DNA of 64,000 bases from Vibrio sonorensis. Its GTDB lineage: Bacteria > Pseudomonadota > Gammaproteobacteria > Enterobacterales > Vibrionaceae. Within the stretch, counting starts at the first letter, position 1, and each line of letters starts with the position of its first letter. Positions 18,814 through 27,495 of the stretch are shown here, in pieces. A model generated the notes under the pieces. The model saw only the letters and a program-made list of their open reading frames with translations. It did no database searches and had not been told where the DNA came from. The position numbers were made by a program, and so were the translations under genes. The stretch covers positions 275,398 to 339,397 of the forward strand of contig NZ_LJJE01000036.1 in NCBI RefSeq assembly GCF_001854765.1. Direction: 5' to 3'.

Positions 18814-19696
18814 GGCGAAGCTCCCCTTTGTCGGTAGTGACATGCCTGCCACCGTATTGAACAAACGGACGCTCGTCATCGGTAAGAATAGTGAGCTCTC
18901 TAGCATCCTCATCATCGTGTAGCGCATCTCCTCCCAAGGTGAAGTGACGAAGAACGCCGCCAAATGCCCGTTGGAGATTTTGCTTTGTATAAGTGGTTTC
19001 AATTGGCCCCGAAACGAGTACCGTTTTATTCACCATTATGGTGCGGTCGCAAAACTCAGGTACCGAGCCTAAGTTGTGGGTAGAAACCAAAATAACGTGG
19101 CCTTCTTTTCTTAACTCTTTAAGAAGAGCAATGATCTGATGTTCAGTTTGGACATCAACTCCAGTGAAGGGCTCATCGAGTAAGATCACCTTAGCTTGTT
19201 GGGCAAGAGCTCTGGCGAGAAACACGCGTTTTTTTTGTCCCCCAGAGAGCTCGCCAATTTGCCGTTGCCTAAAATCGATCATATTGACGCGCTTAAGCGC
19301 CTGTTCAACCGCTTGGTGATCCGACGCTTTGGGCTTGCGAAGCCAGTTCATATGACCGTATCGACCCATCATAACGACATCTTCAACAAGGACGGGAAAA
19401 CTCCAGTCGATCTCTTCTGACTGAGGAACATAAGAAACGAGGTTTTGCTTAAGCGCCTTGTTAACTGACTGACCGAGGATCTGAATCGCCCCCTGAGCGG
19501 TTGGAACGAAGCCCATAATCGCTTTGAACAGGGTGGACTTACCGGCGCCATTGACCCCTACTAGCGCCGTTACCGAACCACATGGTACAGAGAAGCTTGC
19601 ATTGTGTAAGGCGGTATGGCCATTTCGGTAAGTAACCGTTACATCATCTGCTTGAATGCCTAGTGGTGAGTTTAATGCTGCCTGATTCATAGTCAT
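18806..19696 (-). CDS. sitB: Metal ABC transporter ATP-binding protein, SitB-like
   Basis: 296 residues. Walker [10 protein letters not shown], signature LSGGQKKR, Walker [13 protein letters not shown] and the switch His (STHNL) are all present. A ~50-residue acidic C-terminal extension ([12 protein letters not shown]...) follows the ATPase core and may be regulatory. Powers the two-permease importer. Lies 73 bp after sitA with a hairpin between. Confidence 0.9.
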   Translation of the reverse strand: MTMNQAALNSPLGIQADDVTVTYRNGHTALHNASFSVPCGSVTALVGVNGAGKSTLFKAIMGFVPTAQGAIQILGQSVNKALKQNLVSYVPQSEEIDWSFPVLVEDVVMMGRYGHMNWLRKPKASDHQAVEQALKRVNMIDFRQRQIGELSGGQKKRVFLARALAQQAKVILLDEPFTGVDVQTEHQIIALLKELRKEGHVILVSTHNLGSVPEFCDRTIMVNKTVLVSGPIETTYTKQNLQRAFGGVLRHFTLGGDALHDDEDARELTILTDDERPFVQYGGRHVTTDKGELRRD

Positions 19697-19737
19697 TAGT
19701 TTGTGTTGGGTCGCGTTTTATGGCGAATTAAAAGAGA

Positions 19738-19766
19738 CATCGCCCCACCTAAGAAGCGGGGCGATG
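19738..19766 (-). terminator. Intercistronic hairpin between sitA and sitB
   Basis: CATCGCCCC and GGGGCGATG form a perfect 9-bp stem with an 11-base loop, followed on the minus strand by a short T-run. Such hairpins after binding-protein genes usually protect or attenuate the mRNA so that the binding protein is made in excess. Confidence 0.7.
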
Positions 19767-19769
19767 AAA

Positions 19770-20666
19770 TTAGTTTACAGAGCTAAGCCCTTTTGCAACG
19801 GTTTCCGAAGTTACGGTCAAAAGATCTAGGTATGTTGGAACCGGACCATCACTAGTCGAAAGAGAGTCGACAAACAACTCGCCGCCGTAATGCGCACCCG
19901 TTTCTCGGGCAACTTGTTTAGCCGGAGAAGTGTTAACCGTTGATTCACAGAACACGACAGGGATGTGGTTCTTTTTCACACCGTCAATAACAGAGCGAAC
20001 CTGCTGAGGAGTGCCTACTTGATCGGCGTTCATTGGCCACAAGTACAGTTCGCGAAGGCCGAAATCTTTAGCTAGGTAGCTAAACGCACCTTCGCACGTT
20101 ACCAACCAGCGATCGCTATCAGGGATCTGAGCAACACGTTCTTTAAGAGGCTCAATAGTGGCACGCAATTTCGCTTTGTAAGCCGCAGCATTTTTTACAT
20201 AGATAGCCGCATTGTTAGGATCGTGCTCAGCAAAAGCTTCTACGATGTTATCGATGTAAATCAGCGCATTATCTAGTCCCATCCACGCATGTGGATTTGG
20301 CTTTCCTTGATAAGAACCCGATGCGATAGGAATAGGGTTAATACCTTTGGTCAGTGTCACCGCAGGCACGCCATCAAGGTTGGCTAGGAATTGTTCGAAC
20401 CAAAGTTCTAGGTTCATACCATTCCACAAAATTAAGTCGGCATCCGAAGCGCGAACAATGTCTTTTGGGGTCGGCTCGTAACCGTGAATTTCAGCGCCAG
20501 GCTTTGTTACCGAAACGACTTCTGCAGCATCTCCGGCCACGTTGGAAGCCATATCTGCAATAACAGTGAATGTGGTGACTACTTTCATTTTATCTTCATC
20601 TGCGTGAGCAAAAGACGAAGAAGCAATAAGCAGCGATGCAGCAAACGCTAACTTGAGCTTGGTCAT
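19770..20666 (-). CDS. sitA: Metal ABC transporter substrate-binding protein, SitA/YfeA-like
   Basis: 298 residues: signal peptide (~1-22, ASSSFAHA), then the cluster A-I solute-binding fold. Likely metal ligands are His in EIHGYEP, His in NPHAWMG, Glu in CEGAFSY and Asp in LFVDSLS. The two-His/Glu/Asp set is typical of Mn/Fe-type proteins, whereas ZnuA carries a His-rich loop that is absent here. First gene of the transport operon, divergent from the Mur-type regulator with Fur-family palindromes between. Confidence 0.9.
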   Translation of the reverse strand: MTKLKLAFAASLLIASSSFAHADEDKMKVVTTFTVIADMASNVAGDAAEVVSVTKPGAEIHGYEPTPKDIVRASDADLILWNGMNLELWFEQFLANLDGVPAVTLTKGINPIPIASGSYQGKPNPHAWMGLDNALIYIDNIVEAFAEHDPNNAAIYVKNAAAYKAKLRATIEPLKERVAQIPDSDRWLVTCEGAFSYLAKDFGLRELYLWPMNADQVGTPQQVRSVIDGVKKNHIPVVFCESTVNTSPAKQVARETGAHYGGELFVDSLSTSDGPVPTYLDLLTVTSETVAKGLSSVN

Positions 20667-20739
20667 AATTATCTCCTTGTGAATACCAAAACTATCAATT
20701 CGCGTGTTTAAAATGTGCTAGCCTAGGATTCATACAAAC

Positions 20740-20756
20740 TTGCGAACGATTTGCAA
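20740..20756. promoter_or_regulatory. Putative Mur/Fur-family operator 1
   Basis: TTGCGAACGATTTGCAA, an imperfect palindrome with TTGC/GCAA arms, in the sitA-mur intergenic region. Confidence 0.6.
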
Positions 20757-20771
20757 CTGCTGGGGATCTTA

Positions 20772-20794
20772 TTGCGAATGATTCTCAATTGCAA
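20772..20794. promoter_or_regulatory. Putative Mur/Fur-family operator 2
   Basis: A 23-bp imperfect palindrome starting TTGCGAATGATT and ending AATTGCAA. It shares TTGCGAAYGATT with operator 1; the spacing suggests two dimers controlling both divergent promoters. Confidence 0.65.
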
Positions 20795-20840
20795 ATAAAA
20801 ACTAATGAAAAATAATGTGTTATAAAAAACGGACAATAAA

Positions 20841-21272
20841 GTGAGTAATGGAGCAACAATAATAAGAGAAGGGTTAGAGCAGATTTTAAGGTCTGAAGGG
20901 ATCCGAATTACCCAGCAAAGAGTCGCGATACTTTCCGCGCTTGCTGAGTCAGAAGACCATCCAAACGTTGAAGAACTGCACGAGAGAGCGCGGAAGCTCA
21001 ACCCCAACGTCTCGCTGGCAACTGTATATAGAACAGTTGCTGTGCTAGAAGAGCAAAAGGCGATAATCCGAAACGAATTTGAAGGGGCAAGTGCTCGGTA
21101 TGAGCTAGCCAGTAAAGAGCACCACGACCATCTTATTGATGTAGAAAGCGGTGATGTTATCGAATTCTATTCCGAAGAGATTGAAGCGATTCAAGAAAGA
21201 ATAGCCAAAGAAATGGGGTACGACATCGTTTCACACCGCCTTGAGCTATACGTGCGAAAACGCAAAAATTAG
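20841..21272 (+). CDS. mur: Fur-family metalloregulator, Mur-type (manganese uptake regulator)
   Basis: 143 residues from a GTG. N-terminal winged helix (RITQQRVAIL ... SLATVYRTV) and a C-terminal dimerisation domain with the HHDHLIDV metal site. The two CxxC zinc motifs of enterobacterial Fur are missing. The C-terminal half (SGDVIEFYSEEIEAIQ, then a HRLELY end) reads like alphaproteobacterial Fur/Mur. Together with a divergent sit operon and two palindromes this suggests a manganese-responsive repressor rather than the housekeeping Fur. Confidence 0.8.
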   Translation: MSNGATIIREGLEQILRSEGIRITQQRVAILSALAESEDHPNVEELHERARKLNPNVSLATVYRTVAVLEEQKAIIRNEFEGASARYELASKEHHDHLIDVESGDVIEFYSEEIEAIQERIAKEMGYDIVSHRLELYVRKRKN

Positions 21273-21298
21273 GTGATTAACCTTTTTAGACGACAACG

Positions 21299-21330
21299 AA
21301 GGTCAGTGCAAAGCACTGGCCTTATTTATA
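21299..21330 (+). terminator. Terminator after mur
   Basis: AAGGTCAGTGC / GCACTGGCCTT stem (one G-U pair) with an AAA loop and a weak T-rich tail. Confidence 0.65.
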
Positions 21331-21438
21331 TGTACAAGCCTGTTCGCTTTGTCTTTGGCAGTTTGCGCGCGGCACGAGCCGTTTTTATTGACGTTTAAAT
21401 CTAACATGCATTTTAGGTGGGAATGCTTTAGAATGCGC

Positions 21439-21579
21439 GTTCGACTTATTGAGAGGTTCATCGGTATTTGTACCTAAAAGTAAGTCGAACATACTGATTT
21501 TGTTGTTTCTTATTGATTTAAAAGAAACCTTAACTTTCAAGTGTTGCTTGGTATGCAACACCACTGTAAAGGAATTTAC
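21439..21579 (+). promoter_or_regulatory. thrS translational operator with tRNA-Thr anticodon-arm mimic
   Basis: Two hairpins precede thrS. The first has a perfect 10-bp stem (21439-21448 with 21481-21490) enclosing a small GGTA/TACC hairpin. The second (21541-21561) has a 7-bp stem GTGTTGC/GCAACAC and a 7-base loop TTGGTAT. That loop is a tRNA anticodon loop: U33, anticodon GGU (threonine) at -30 to -28 from the ATG, A37. E. coli ThrRS represses its own mRNA by binding a similar arm with CGU at about -32 to -30. The layout matches. Confidence 0.8.
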
Positions 21580-23508
21580 ATGCCTATTATTACTCTTCCT
21601 GACGGCAGTCAGCGCGAATTTGAAAACGCCGTAACTACTCTTGAAGTTGCTCAATCTATCGGTCCTGGTCTTGCAAAAGCGACCATTGCTGGTCGTGTTG
21701 ATGGCAACCGCGTAGATGCTTGCGATCCTATTGAACAAGACGCAAGTCTTGAGATCATTACTGTAAAAGACGAAGTAGATGGTCTTGAAATTGTTCGTCA
21801 CTCTTGTGCTCACCTTTTAGGTCACGCACTTAAGCAGCTTTACCCAGAAGCAAAAATGGCGATTGGTCCCACCATCGACAATGGCTTCTACTACGATATC
21901 GATCTAGATGAATCTCTAACCAATGAAGACTTAGAGAAGATCGAAAAGCGTATGAAAGAGCTGGCGAAAACCAAGTATCAAGTTATCAAGAAAAAAGTGA
22001 GCTGGCAGGAAGCACGTGACACGTTTGAATCACGTGGCGAACCGTACAAAGTGGAAATCTTGGATGAAAACGTCGCGCGCGATGATCGTCCAGGTCTATA
22101 CCACCATGAAGAATACATCGATATGTGTCGTGGCCCACACGTACCACATATGGGTTTCTGTCAGCACTTTACGCTGATGAATGTTGCCGGCGCGTACTGG
22201 CGTGGCGACAGCAACAACAAAATGTTGCAACGTATCTACGGCACAGCTTTCCACGATAAAAAGGCGCTAAAAGCGCACCTAACTCGTTTGGAAGAAGCGG
22301 CAAAACGCGACCACCGCAAACTGGGCAAGCAGCTAGACTTGTTCCACATGCAACAAGAAGCTCCAGGTATGGTGTTCTGGCACCACAATGGTTGGTCTGT
22401 TTTCCGTGATTTAGAAGTATTTATTCGTCAAAAACTGACGGAATACGACTACCAAGAAGTCAAAGGCCCACTGATGATGGACCGCGTACTTTGGGAACGC
22501 TCTGGTCACTGGGATAAATACGCCGATGCGATGTTTACCACGCAATCAGAGAACCGTGACTACGCGATCAAACCGATGAACTGTCCGGGACACGTTCAGA
22601 TCTTCAACCAAGGTCTAAAATCGTACCGCGACCTACCACTGCGCATGGCTGAATTTGGTTCATGTCATCGCAATGAGCCATCGGGTGCACTTCACGGTAT
22701 CATGCGTGTGCGTGGCTTTACTCAAGATGACGCTCACGTGTTCTGTACTGAAAGTCAGATTCAGGATGAGGTTATCGGTTGTATCAAGATGGTTTACGAT
22801 ACATACCAAACCTTTGGTTTTAATAATATCGTCGTTAAACTGTCAACTCGTCCAGAAAAACGCGTTGGTTCAGATGAGATCTGGGATCAATCAGAAGAAG
22901 CGCTGAAGAACGCGCTAAACTCAATGGACATTGCGTACGAAATCCAAGAAGGCGAAGGTGCATTCTACGGTCCTAAGATCGAGTTTACACTTTACGATTG
23001 TCTGGATCGTGCGTGGCAGTGTGGTACAGTTCAGCTAGACTTTAACCTGCCGGGCCGTTTGGGTGCGACTTACGTCGACGAAAACAACGAACGTCAGGTA
23101 CCGGTGATGATTCACCGTGCAATTTTGGGCTCTTTAGAGCGTTTTATCGGTATTCTTATTGAAGAGTACGCAGGCTTCTTCCCAACGTGGTTGGCTCCGG
23201 AGCAAGTGGTAATAATGAATATTACTGATAAACAGTCTGATTATGCTCAGGAAGTTGCGCAAAAACTGCAAAAAAGTGGAATTAGAGCCAAAGCGGACTT
23301 GAGAAATGAGAAGATTGGCTTTAAAATCCGCGAACATACATTGAAGCGTGTACCGTACATGTTAGTTTGTGGTGACCAAGAAATGGAAGCTGGCGAAATC
23401 GCAGTACGTACTCGTAAAGGTAAAGACCTCGGTAAATTTAAAGTGGATGACTTTATTGCCTACATCCAAGACGAGATCTCTACCCGCAAGCTCAATCTGG
23501 AGGAATAA
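21580..23508 (+). CDS. thrS: Threonyl-tRNA synthetase
   Basis: 642 residues from the ATG at 21580 after AAGGAA; the usual class II ThrRS length. Domains: TGS (~1-61), editing domain (~62-240), class II catalytic core (~245-530, zinc ligand C335 in MNCPGH), anticodon-binding domain (~535-642). First gene of thrS-infC-rpmI-rplT. Likely autoregulated through the leader hairpins. Confidence 0.98.
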   Translation: MPIITLPDGSQREFENAVTTLEVAQSIGPGLAKATIAGRVDGNRVDACDPIEQDASLEIITVKDEVDGLEIVRHSCAHLLGHALKQLYPEAKMAIGPTIDNGFYYDIDLDESLTNEDLEKIEKRMKELAKTKYQVIKKKVSWQEARDTFESRGEPYKVEILDENVARDDRPGLYHHEEYIDMCRGPHVPHMGFCQHFTLMNVAGAYWRGDSNNKMLQRIYGTAFHDKKALKAHLTRLEEAAKRDHRKLGKQLDLFHMQQEAPGMVFWHHNGWSVFRDLEVFIRQKLTEYDYQEVKGPLMMDRVLWERSGHWDKYADAMFTTQSENRDYAIKPMNCPGHVQIFNQGLKSYRDLPLRMAEFGSCHRNEPSGALHGIMRVRGFTQDDAHVFCTESQIQDEVIGCIKMVYDTYQTFGFNNIVVKLSTRPEKRVGSDEIWDQSEEALKNALNSMDIAYEIQEGEGAFYGPKIEFTLYDCLDRAWQCGTVQLDFNLPGRLGATYVDENNERQVPVMIHRAILGSLERFIGILIEEYAGFFPTWLAPEQVVIMNITDKQSDYAQEVAQKLQKSGIRAKADLRNEKIGFKIREHTLKRVPYMLVCGDQEMEAGEIAVRTRKGKDLGKFKVDDFIAYIQDEISTRKLNLEE

Positions 23509-23511
23509 GCT

Positions 23512-24063
23512 ATTAAAGGCGGAAGACGCGGCCAACAACCGGCCAAACAAAATGCTCATCGTTTAAACGGTGAAATTCGTGGCGTTCGTGAAGTTCGACT
23601 AACAGGCGCTGACGGTGAATCAGTAGGCGTTGTATCAATCCAACAAGCGGTAGCTGCTGCAGAAGAAGCAGGTATGGATCTTGTGGAAATCAGCCCAAAT
23701 GCTGAGCCACCTGTCTGTCGTGTTATGGACTATGGCAAATTCCTCTTTGAGAAGAGCAAAGCTGCTAAAGAGCAGAAGAAAAAGCAAAAGCAGATTCAGA
23801 TTAAGGAAGTAAAATTCCGTCCTGGAACTGATATTGGAGACTATCAGGTAAAACTACGCAACCTGACGCGTTTCCTAGAAGACGGCAACAAAGTGAAGGT
23901 AACAATTCGCTTCCGTGGCCGCGAAATGGCTCACCAAGACATCGGTGTTGACGTTCTAAACCGTCTTAAGGAAGACACTGCAGAACTTGCTGTAGTGGAA
24001 TCTTTCCCTAAGAAGATTGAAGGTCGTCAGATGATCATGGTGCTGGCCCCTAAGAAGAAGTAA
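23512..24063 (+). CDS. infC: Translation initiation factor IF-3
   Basis: 183 residues when started at the ATT at 23512, three bases after the thrS stop, with GGAGG at the right distance. The first ATG (23674) would remove the N-terminal domain. An AUU start is the hallmark of infC in enterobacteria and vibrios: IF-3 rejects non-canonical starts, so it represses its own synthesis. N-domain ~1-75, lysine-rich linker, C-domain to the [13 protein letters not shown] end. Confidence 0.96.
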   Translation: MKGGRRGQQPAKQNAHRLNGEIRGVREVRLTGADGESVGVVSIQQAVAAAEEAGMDLVEISPNAEPPVCRVMDYGKFLFEKSKAAKEQKKKQKQIQIKEVKFRPGTDIGDYQVKLRNLTRFLEDGNKVKVTIRFRGREMAHQDIGVDVLNRLKEDTAELAVVESFPKKIEGRQMIMVLAPKKK

Positions 24064-24082
24064 TTAAAGGCTTACAAGTAGT

Positions 24083-24135
24083 AACACCCAGTCGTTGCAC
24101 TTTTGTTTTGCAAGAGATGGCGGCTGGGTTTTATT
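24083..24135 (+). promoter_or_regulatory. Hairpin in infC-rpmI spacer, possible L20 control site or attenuator
   Basis: ACCCAG (24086-24091) pairs with CTGGGT (24124-24129), extended by G-U/G-C pairs and an inner TTGCA/TGCAA stem, then TTTTATT. In E. coli ribosomal protein L20 represses rpmI-rplT by binding structures in this spacer; this hairpin is the candidate counterpart. Confidence 0.45.
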
Positions 24136-24184
24136 CGCCCTGATTACGTGTTTATTAAACTACTACAATGCGGAGTTATTCATC

Positions 24185-24379
24185 ATGCCTAAGATGAAAA
24201 CCAACAAAGGTGCTGCTAAGCGTTTCAAGAAAACTGCTGGTGGTGTTAAATACAAGCGCGCTACTAAACGTCACATCTTGACTAAGCGTACTACTAAGAA
24301 CAAGCGTCAGCTACGTCCAAACTCTCTACTTCCAAAATGTGAAGTAGCAGCAGTTGCTCGTATGATGCCATACGCTTAA
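24185..24379 (+). CDS. rpmI: 50S ribosomal protein L35
   Basis: 64 residues from the ATG at 24185 ([17 protein letters not shown]). Highly basic, exact family length. The open frame extends further upstream but without homology. Second-last gene of the operon. Confidence 0.97.
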   Translation: MPKMKTNKGAAKRFKKTAGGVKYKRATKRHILTKRTTKNKRQLRPNSLLPKCEVAAVARMMPYA

Positions 24380-24420
24380 TTCTTTTTAGTTTAATTATCG
24401 TTTAGTTTAGGAGAAGCATA

Positions 24421-24774
24421 ATGCCTCGCGTAAAACGTGGTGTACAAGCTCGTGCACGTCATAAGAAAGTTCTAAAACAAGCTAAAGGTTACTACGGTGC
24501 TCGCTCTCGCGTATACCGCGTAGCTTTCCAAGCAGTTACTAAAGCTGGTCAATACGCTTACCGTGACCGTCGCAACAAGAAACGTCAATTCCGTCAACTA
24601 TGGATTGCACGTATCAACGCGGCATCTCGTCAAAATGGTCTATCTTACAGCCGTTTCATCAACGGTCTTAAGAAAGCATCTATCGAGATCGATCGTAAGA
24701 TCCTTGCTGATATCGCGGTATTCGACAAAGCTGCATTTGCAGTTCTAGTTGAAAAAGCAAAAGCTGCTCTTTAA
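24421..24774 (+). CDS. rplT: 50S ribosomal protein L20
   Basis: 117 residues ([19 protein letters not shown]), full length; binds 23S rRNA early in assembly and autoregulates rpmI-rplT in E. coli. Ribosome site AGGAG 41 bp after rpmI. Ends the operon before a strong terminator. In V. cholerae the next gene is the superintegron integrase; here it is a NYN-domain protein. Confidence 0.98.
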   Translation: MPRVKRGVQARARHKKVLKQAKGYYGARSRVYRVAFQAVTKAGQYAYRDRRNKKRQFRQLWIARINAASRQNGLSYSRFINGLKKASIEIDRKILADIAVFDKAAFAVLVEKAKAAL

Positions 24775-24792
24775 TTAGCAGTTAGGTTTAAG

Positions 24793-24820
24793 AAAAGGAG
24801 AGCATTCGCTCTCCTTTTTT
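24793..24820 (+). terminator. rplT operon terminator
   Basis: Perfect 11-bp stem AAAAGGAGAGC / GCTCTCCTTTT, ATTC loop, T-run. Confidence 0.93.
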
Positions 24821-24858
24821 ATTACTCACTCAACACAAATATGCCCAAGGATACCAAA

Positions 24859-25341
24859 ATGGAAAAAGTGGCGGTTTTTGCCGATGTCCAAAACATCTAT
24901 TACACGGTGAGAGACAAATATCAGGCGAACTTTGACTACAATAAGTTTTGGTGTGCGATAACCTCGCATGGCAGTGCGCCTTATGCAGCAAGGGCTTATG
25001 CTATTGCTTCTAGCGACCCCAAGCAGAGGCAATTTCACCATATCCTCAGAGGTATTGGTTTCGACGTAAAACTCAAGCCCTATATACAGCGCTCAGATGG
25101 CAGTGCAAAAGGCGATTGGGATGTCGGGATCGCACTGGATGTATACGAAATAGCCTCACAGGTAGATAAAGTGATTTTGCTATCTGGCGATGGGGATTTT
25201 GAAATATTGGTGGAAAGAATACAGTCGCGCTTTGGCGTAACAGTAGAAGTGTACGGGGTGCCCGGTTTAACGGCCAACAACTTGATTAATCGCTGTGACC
25301 GCTACGTGCCGATTGAAGAAGAGTTATTGATCAGACGGTGA
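24859..25341 (+). CDS. NYN-domain protein (LabA/DUF88-like, PIN-fold RNase)
   Basis: 160 residues from the ATG at 24859, preceded by AAGGA; an in-frame ATG at 24841 has no ribosome site. NYN domains are PIN-like metal-dependent ribonucleases. Acidic residues expected at the metal site are visible in VAVFADVQN, DWDVGIALD and LSGDGDF. The C-terminus overlaps the convergent DUF2986 gene by 18 bp. Substrate unknown. Confidence 0.85.
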   Translation: MEKVAVFADVQNIYYTVRDKYQANFDYNKFWCAITSHGSAPYAARAYAIASSDPKQRQFHHILRGIGFDVKLKPYIQRSDGSAKGDWDVGIALDVYEIASQVDKVILLSGDGDFEILVERIQSRFGVTVEVYGVPGLTANNLINRCDRYVPIEEELLIRR

Positions 25342-25515
25342 TTGGTCTTCAGTAGGACTTTGATGCTCAGTGCTGAGCGTTTCATCCGCTTCCATTTTTG
25401 CTCGTTCAGCCTTAGAGATATAGCGTGGCTTATTGCTCTTATGCAATTTAGCGTTTTTCTTCTTTTGCTTGTTTTTTAAAATCTGATTGATTTTCTTTTT
25501 GCGGTTCATAGTCAT
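25324..25515 (-). CDS. DUF2986 small basic protein
   Basis: 63 residues, Lys/Asn-rich N-terminal half (NRKKKINQILKNKQKKK), then KPRYISKAERAKME and an acidic Ser/Gln tail. The pattern matches DUF2986, common in vibrios and shewanellas, function unknown. The ATG at 25509 (MNRKKK) is an equally likely start. A perfect TATAAT lies on the minus strand at 25543-25548. Confidence 0.8.
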   Translation of the reverse strand: MTMNRKKKINQILKNKQKKKNAKLHKSNKPRYISKAERAKMEADETLSTEHQSPTEDQSPSDQ

Positions 25516-25542
25516 TGCTTGAAGGTTGGGTGCTCAGCCCTG

Positions 25543-25548
25543 ATTATA
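25543..25548 (-). promoter_or_regulatory. -10 box of DUF2986 gene
   Basis: TATAAT on the minus strand, 27 bases before the first ATG; the -35 is weak. Confidence 0.5.
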
Positions 25549-25966
25549 CAACGATTTTCCAGTGACTTCTCAGCTTACTTCTTTTCGCATTAACACACCT
25601 TGTAACACCCAAACACGCTTGTTTGAGAAATGTATCGATGCACTTACAAAGTGAACACCATTCGTAACCTATAAGCCTTTGTTATTGAGTAAGATATTTT
25701 TTGTCCGAACGATACCTGAGTTTTTCGGATATGCAAACTCCAGAATGGAATAGGGCTTTTGTCCAACATTTGTGGACTCTCTGATTTTGGGAAACCTAAC
25801 CCTCCCCCCGTCTCCTGTGCTCTTGTTATGCTCCTGAGTACAGGGGACATTTTTTTATCCTCTTGTCACTAAATGTCAGTGAACCCTGTTAGATTTAATA
25901 ATCTACCGTTAACTTTTCAGCATTCAACTAACTGGTTGGATATATCGGTGTTGTATGGAGGAAGAC
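25549..25966. other. Intergenic region without a credible protein gene
   Basis: About 420 bp between divergent genes. The open frames here show no coding character. It contains three successive hairpins and an orphan plus-strand terminator, listed separately as a candidate small RNA. Confidence 0.6.
25690..25857 (+). ncRNA. Candidate small RNA ending in a rho-independent terminator
   Basis: Hairpins CTGAGTTT/AAACTCCAG (25716-25743) and GTCCA/TGGAC (25761-25777) precede a strong terminator: a 13-bp stem from GTCTCCTGT to ACAGGGGAC (25810-25848) and seven T. No plus-strand protein gene lies upstream to need this terminator, since DUF2986 runs the other way. No known RNA family recognised and the 5' end is a guess. 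Confidence 0.4.
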
Positions 25967-26230
25967 ATGGATCAAAATCGCGCTTTAGTGGAACTGGTGA
26001 ACATAGGTGACAAGTTAGCTAGTCGGTTACAGGAGGTAGGCATTAACAATGAACAAGACCTTAAGTTTTACGGCGCGGTTGAGGCGCACAAGCGTCTGTG
26101 CAGTTTATACCCGAATGAGACACTTGCTGTTTGCTATTATCTCTATTCGTTCGACGGTGCAATAAGTGATACGAACTGGAGGGATCTTAGCAAAGAAAGG
26201 AAAAAAAAGTTGCTAAATCAATTGCTTTAG
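25967..26230 (+). CDS. TfoX C-terminal-domain protein
   Basis: 87 residues from the ATG at 25967 with GGAGG five bases upstream. Matches the TfoX-C helix-hairpin-helix-like domain: LVNIGDKLASRLQEVGI, then a GA-x-x-A segment and a W-x-x-L end. There is no TfoX N-terminal domain, so it is not a complete competence regulator. Function unknown. First gene of the long accessory array. Confidence 0.85.
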   Translation: MDQNRALVELVNIGDKLASRLQEVGINNEQDLKFYGAVEAHKRLCSLYPNETLAVCYYLYSFDGAISDTNWRDLSKERKKKLLNQLL

Positions 26231-26268
26231 GTTTTTATTCACACTTCGTCGTTGGCTGAGGGTCTGGG

Positions 26269-27456
26269 ATGAGTAAAACTCAAAAGTGGATACTACCAAT
26301 TACATCGGTGGTAATAGCAATTGTTGCAACATGGCTTTTTTTGGTTCAAAACAATCAGGCTGTACCTCCGGACTTTGATTGGATCCAAGGTAAAAAGGAT
26401 AACGACTGGTCAACGAGTCTACCTAATGAAGCAGGCTTTCAGCTTCAACCGCTTTACGATTTACATCAATACGTAAATGGGAAAAACCCCAAAAAGCGAA
26501 TTCAATCTATTTTGATAGTTCAAAACGGAAATCTAGTCTTTGAACAGTATTACGCCGTTCCAGCTGTCAATGATGGCACTCCTATGCCGCAGCATTTTCC
26601 GCCAGCGTACGATACGCCACATCAAATGCGTTCAATTACGAAGACCGTTACCTCGACACTTGTTGGTCATTTGGTCTCCCGAGGCCAGTTAAATGTCGAC
26701 GCACCACTTTACGCTTTCTATAACGAAATGAACCAGCCCTTAGATGAAGACAAACAGAGTGTGACTATTGAGCACGCGTTGAACTTTAATACAGGGATCA
26801 ATTGGAAGGAGTGGGGCGTTTATCCAAGTGATGCCATGCAGATGTGGTTATCTGACGACCCTTATGCCTACATATTGAGTAAGTCAATGGCTTATCCGGT
26901 AGGAGAACACTTTGAATATCAAGGTGCAATGAGTGTATTACTTGGTGGCGTTGTAGAAAAAATACTAGGTAAAAGTTTGGCTAAAGCCGCAGAGGAAATC
27001 TTGTTTGAGCCGATGGGATTTGAAGGCGTCGAATGGTTTACTCACGAAGTCACCCACCAACATATGGGCTCGTCAGGTTTGTATCTTCGCAGCCGAGACC
27101 TCGCAAAGTTGGGTCAACTTTATCTCAATCAAGGTGAGTGGAATGGTGAGTTCATCTTCTCCCCTGAATGGGCAAAGGCGAGTCTTGAGCCCAAAGGAAA
27201 GTTCTGGCCAGACAAAGCAATCCAGTATGGCTACAACTGGTGGTTTCCACTCATGATGGAAAATGGCGAAAAGATTAAGATAGCTGCAATGAGGGGGAGC
27301 GGTGGTCAGGAAATGGTTATTCTCCCCGATCACGATCTTATATTTGTTATGACATCGGGTGCTTACATTGGACAAGACGAAGACTTTCCTTTTGAACTAA
27401 TAGCAAAGTTTGTCTTACCTTCACTTGGTATTGAAGAAGTGAAGTATCAGCGATAA
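26269..27456 (+). CDS. Serine hydrolase of the beta-lactamase/class C (PBP4*-like) family
   Basis: 395 residues: N-terminal hydrophobic anchor or signal (~5-25), then a beta-lactamase-related fold. Nucleophile S122 and K125 form the SxxK motif in RSITKTV; a YQGAM segment fills the Y-x-N/G place and GSGGQEMVILP the third motif. Likely periplasmic, membrane-tethered esterase or D-aminopeptidase-like activity; substrate unknown, resistance function not indicated. Confidence 0.85.
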   Translation: MSKTQKWILPITSVVIAIVATWLFLVQNNQAVPPDFDWIQGKKDNDWSTSLPNEAGFQLQPLYDLHQYVNGKNPKKRIQSILIVQNGNLVFEQYYAVPAVNDGTPMPQHFPPAYDTPHQMRSITKTVTSTLVGHLVSRGQLNVDAPLYAFYNEMNQPLDEDKQSVTIEHALNFNTGINWKEWGVYPSDAMQMWLSDDPYAYILSKSMAYPVGEHFEYQGAMSVLLGGVVEKILGKSLAKAAEEILFEPMGFEGVEWFTHEVTHQHMGSSGLYLRSRDLAKLGQLYLNQGEWNGEFIFSPEWAKASLEPKGKFWPDKAIQYGYNWWFPLMMENGEKIKIAAMRGSGGQEMVILPDHDLIFVMTSGAYIGQDEDFPFELIAKFVLPSLGIEEVKYQR

Positions 27457-27495
27457 ATCGTTGCGATATCGTTCTGAGAATAAAAAGGAGCATTA

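Noticed and set aside
20841..21272. Zur (zinc uptake regulator) with a ZnuABC system
   Set aside because: Two permeases in the operon, no His-rich loop in the binding protein and no CxxC sites in the regulator fit Mn/Fe SitABCD-Mur better.
25644..25850. 68-codon minus-strand open frame
   Set aside because: No ribosome site or coding pattern, and it runs through the structured segment that fits an RNA better.
26269..27456. Antibiotic-resistance beta-lactamase
   Set aside because: Has SxxK, but overall pattern is that of serine hydrolases/PBP4*-like esterases; no evidence for beta-lactam hydrolysis.
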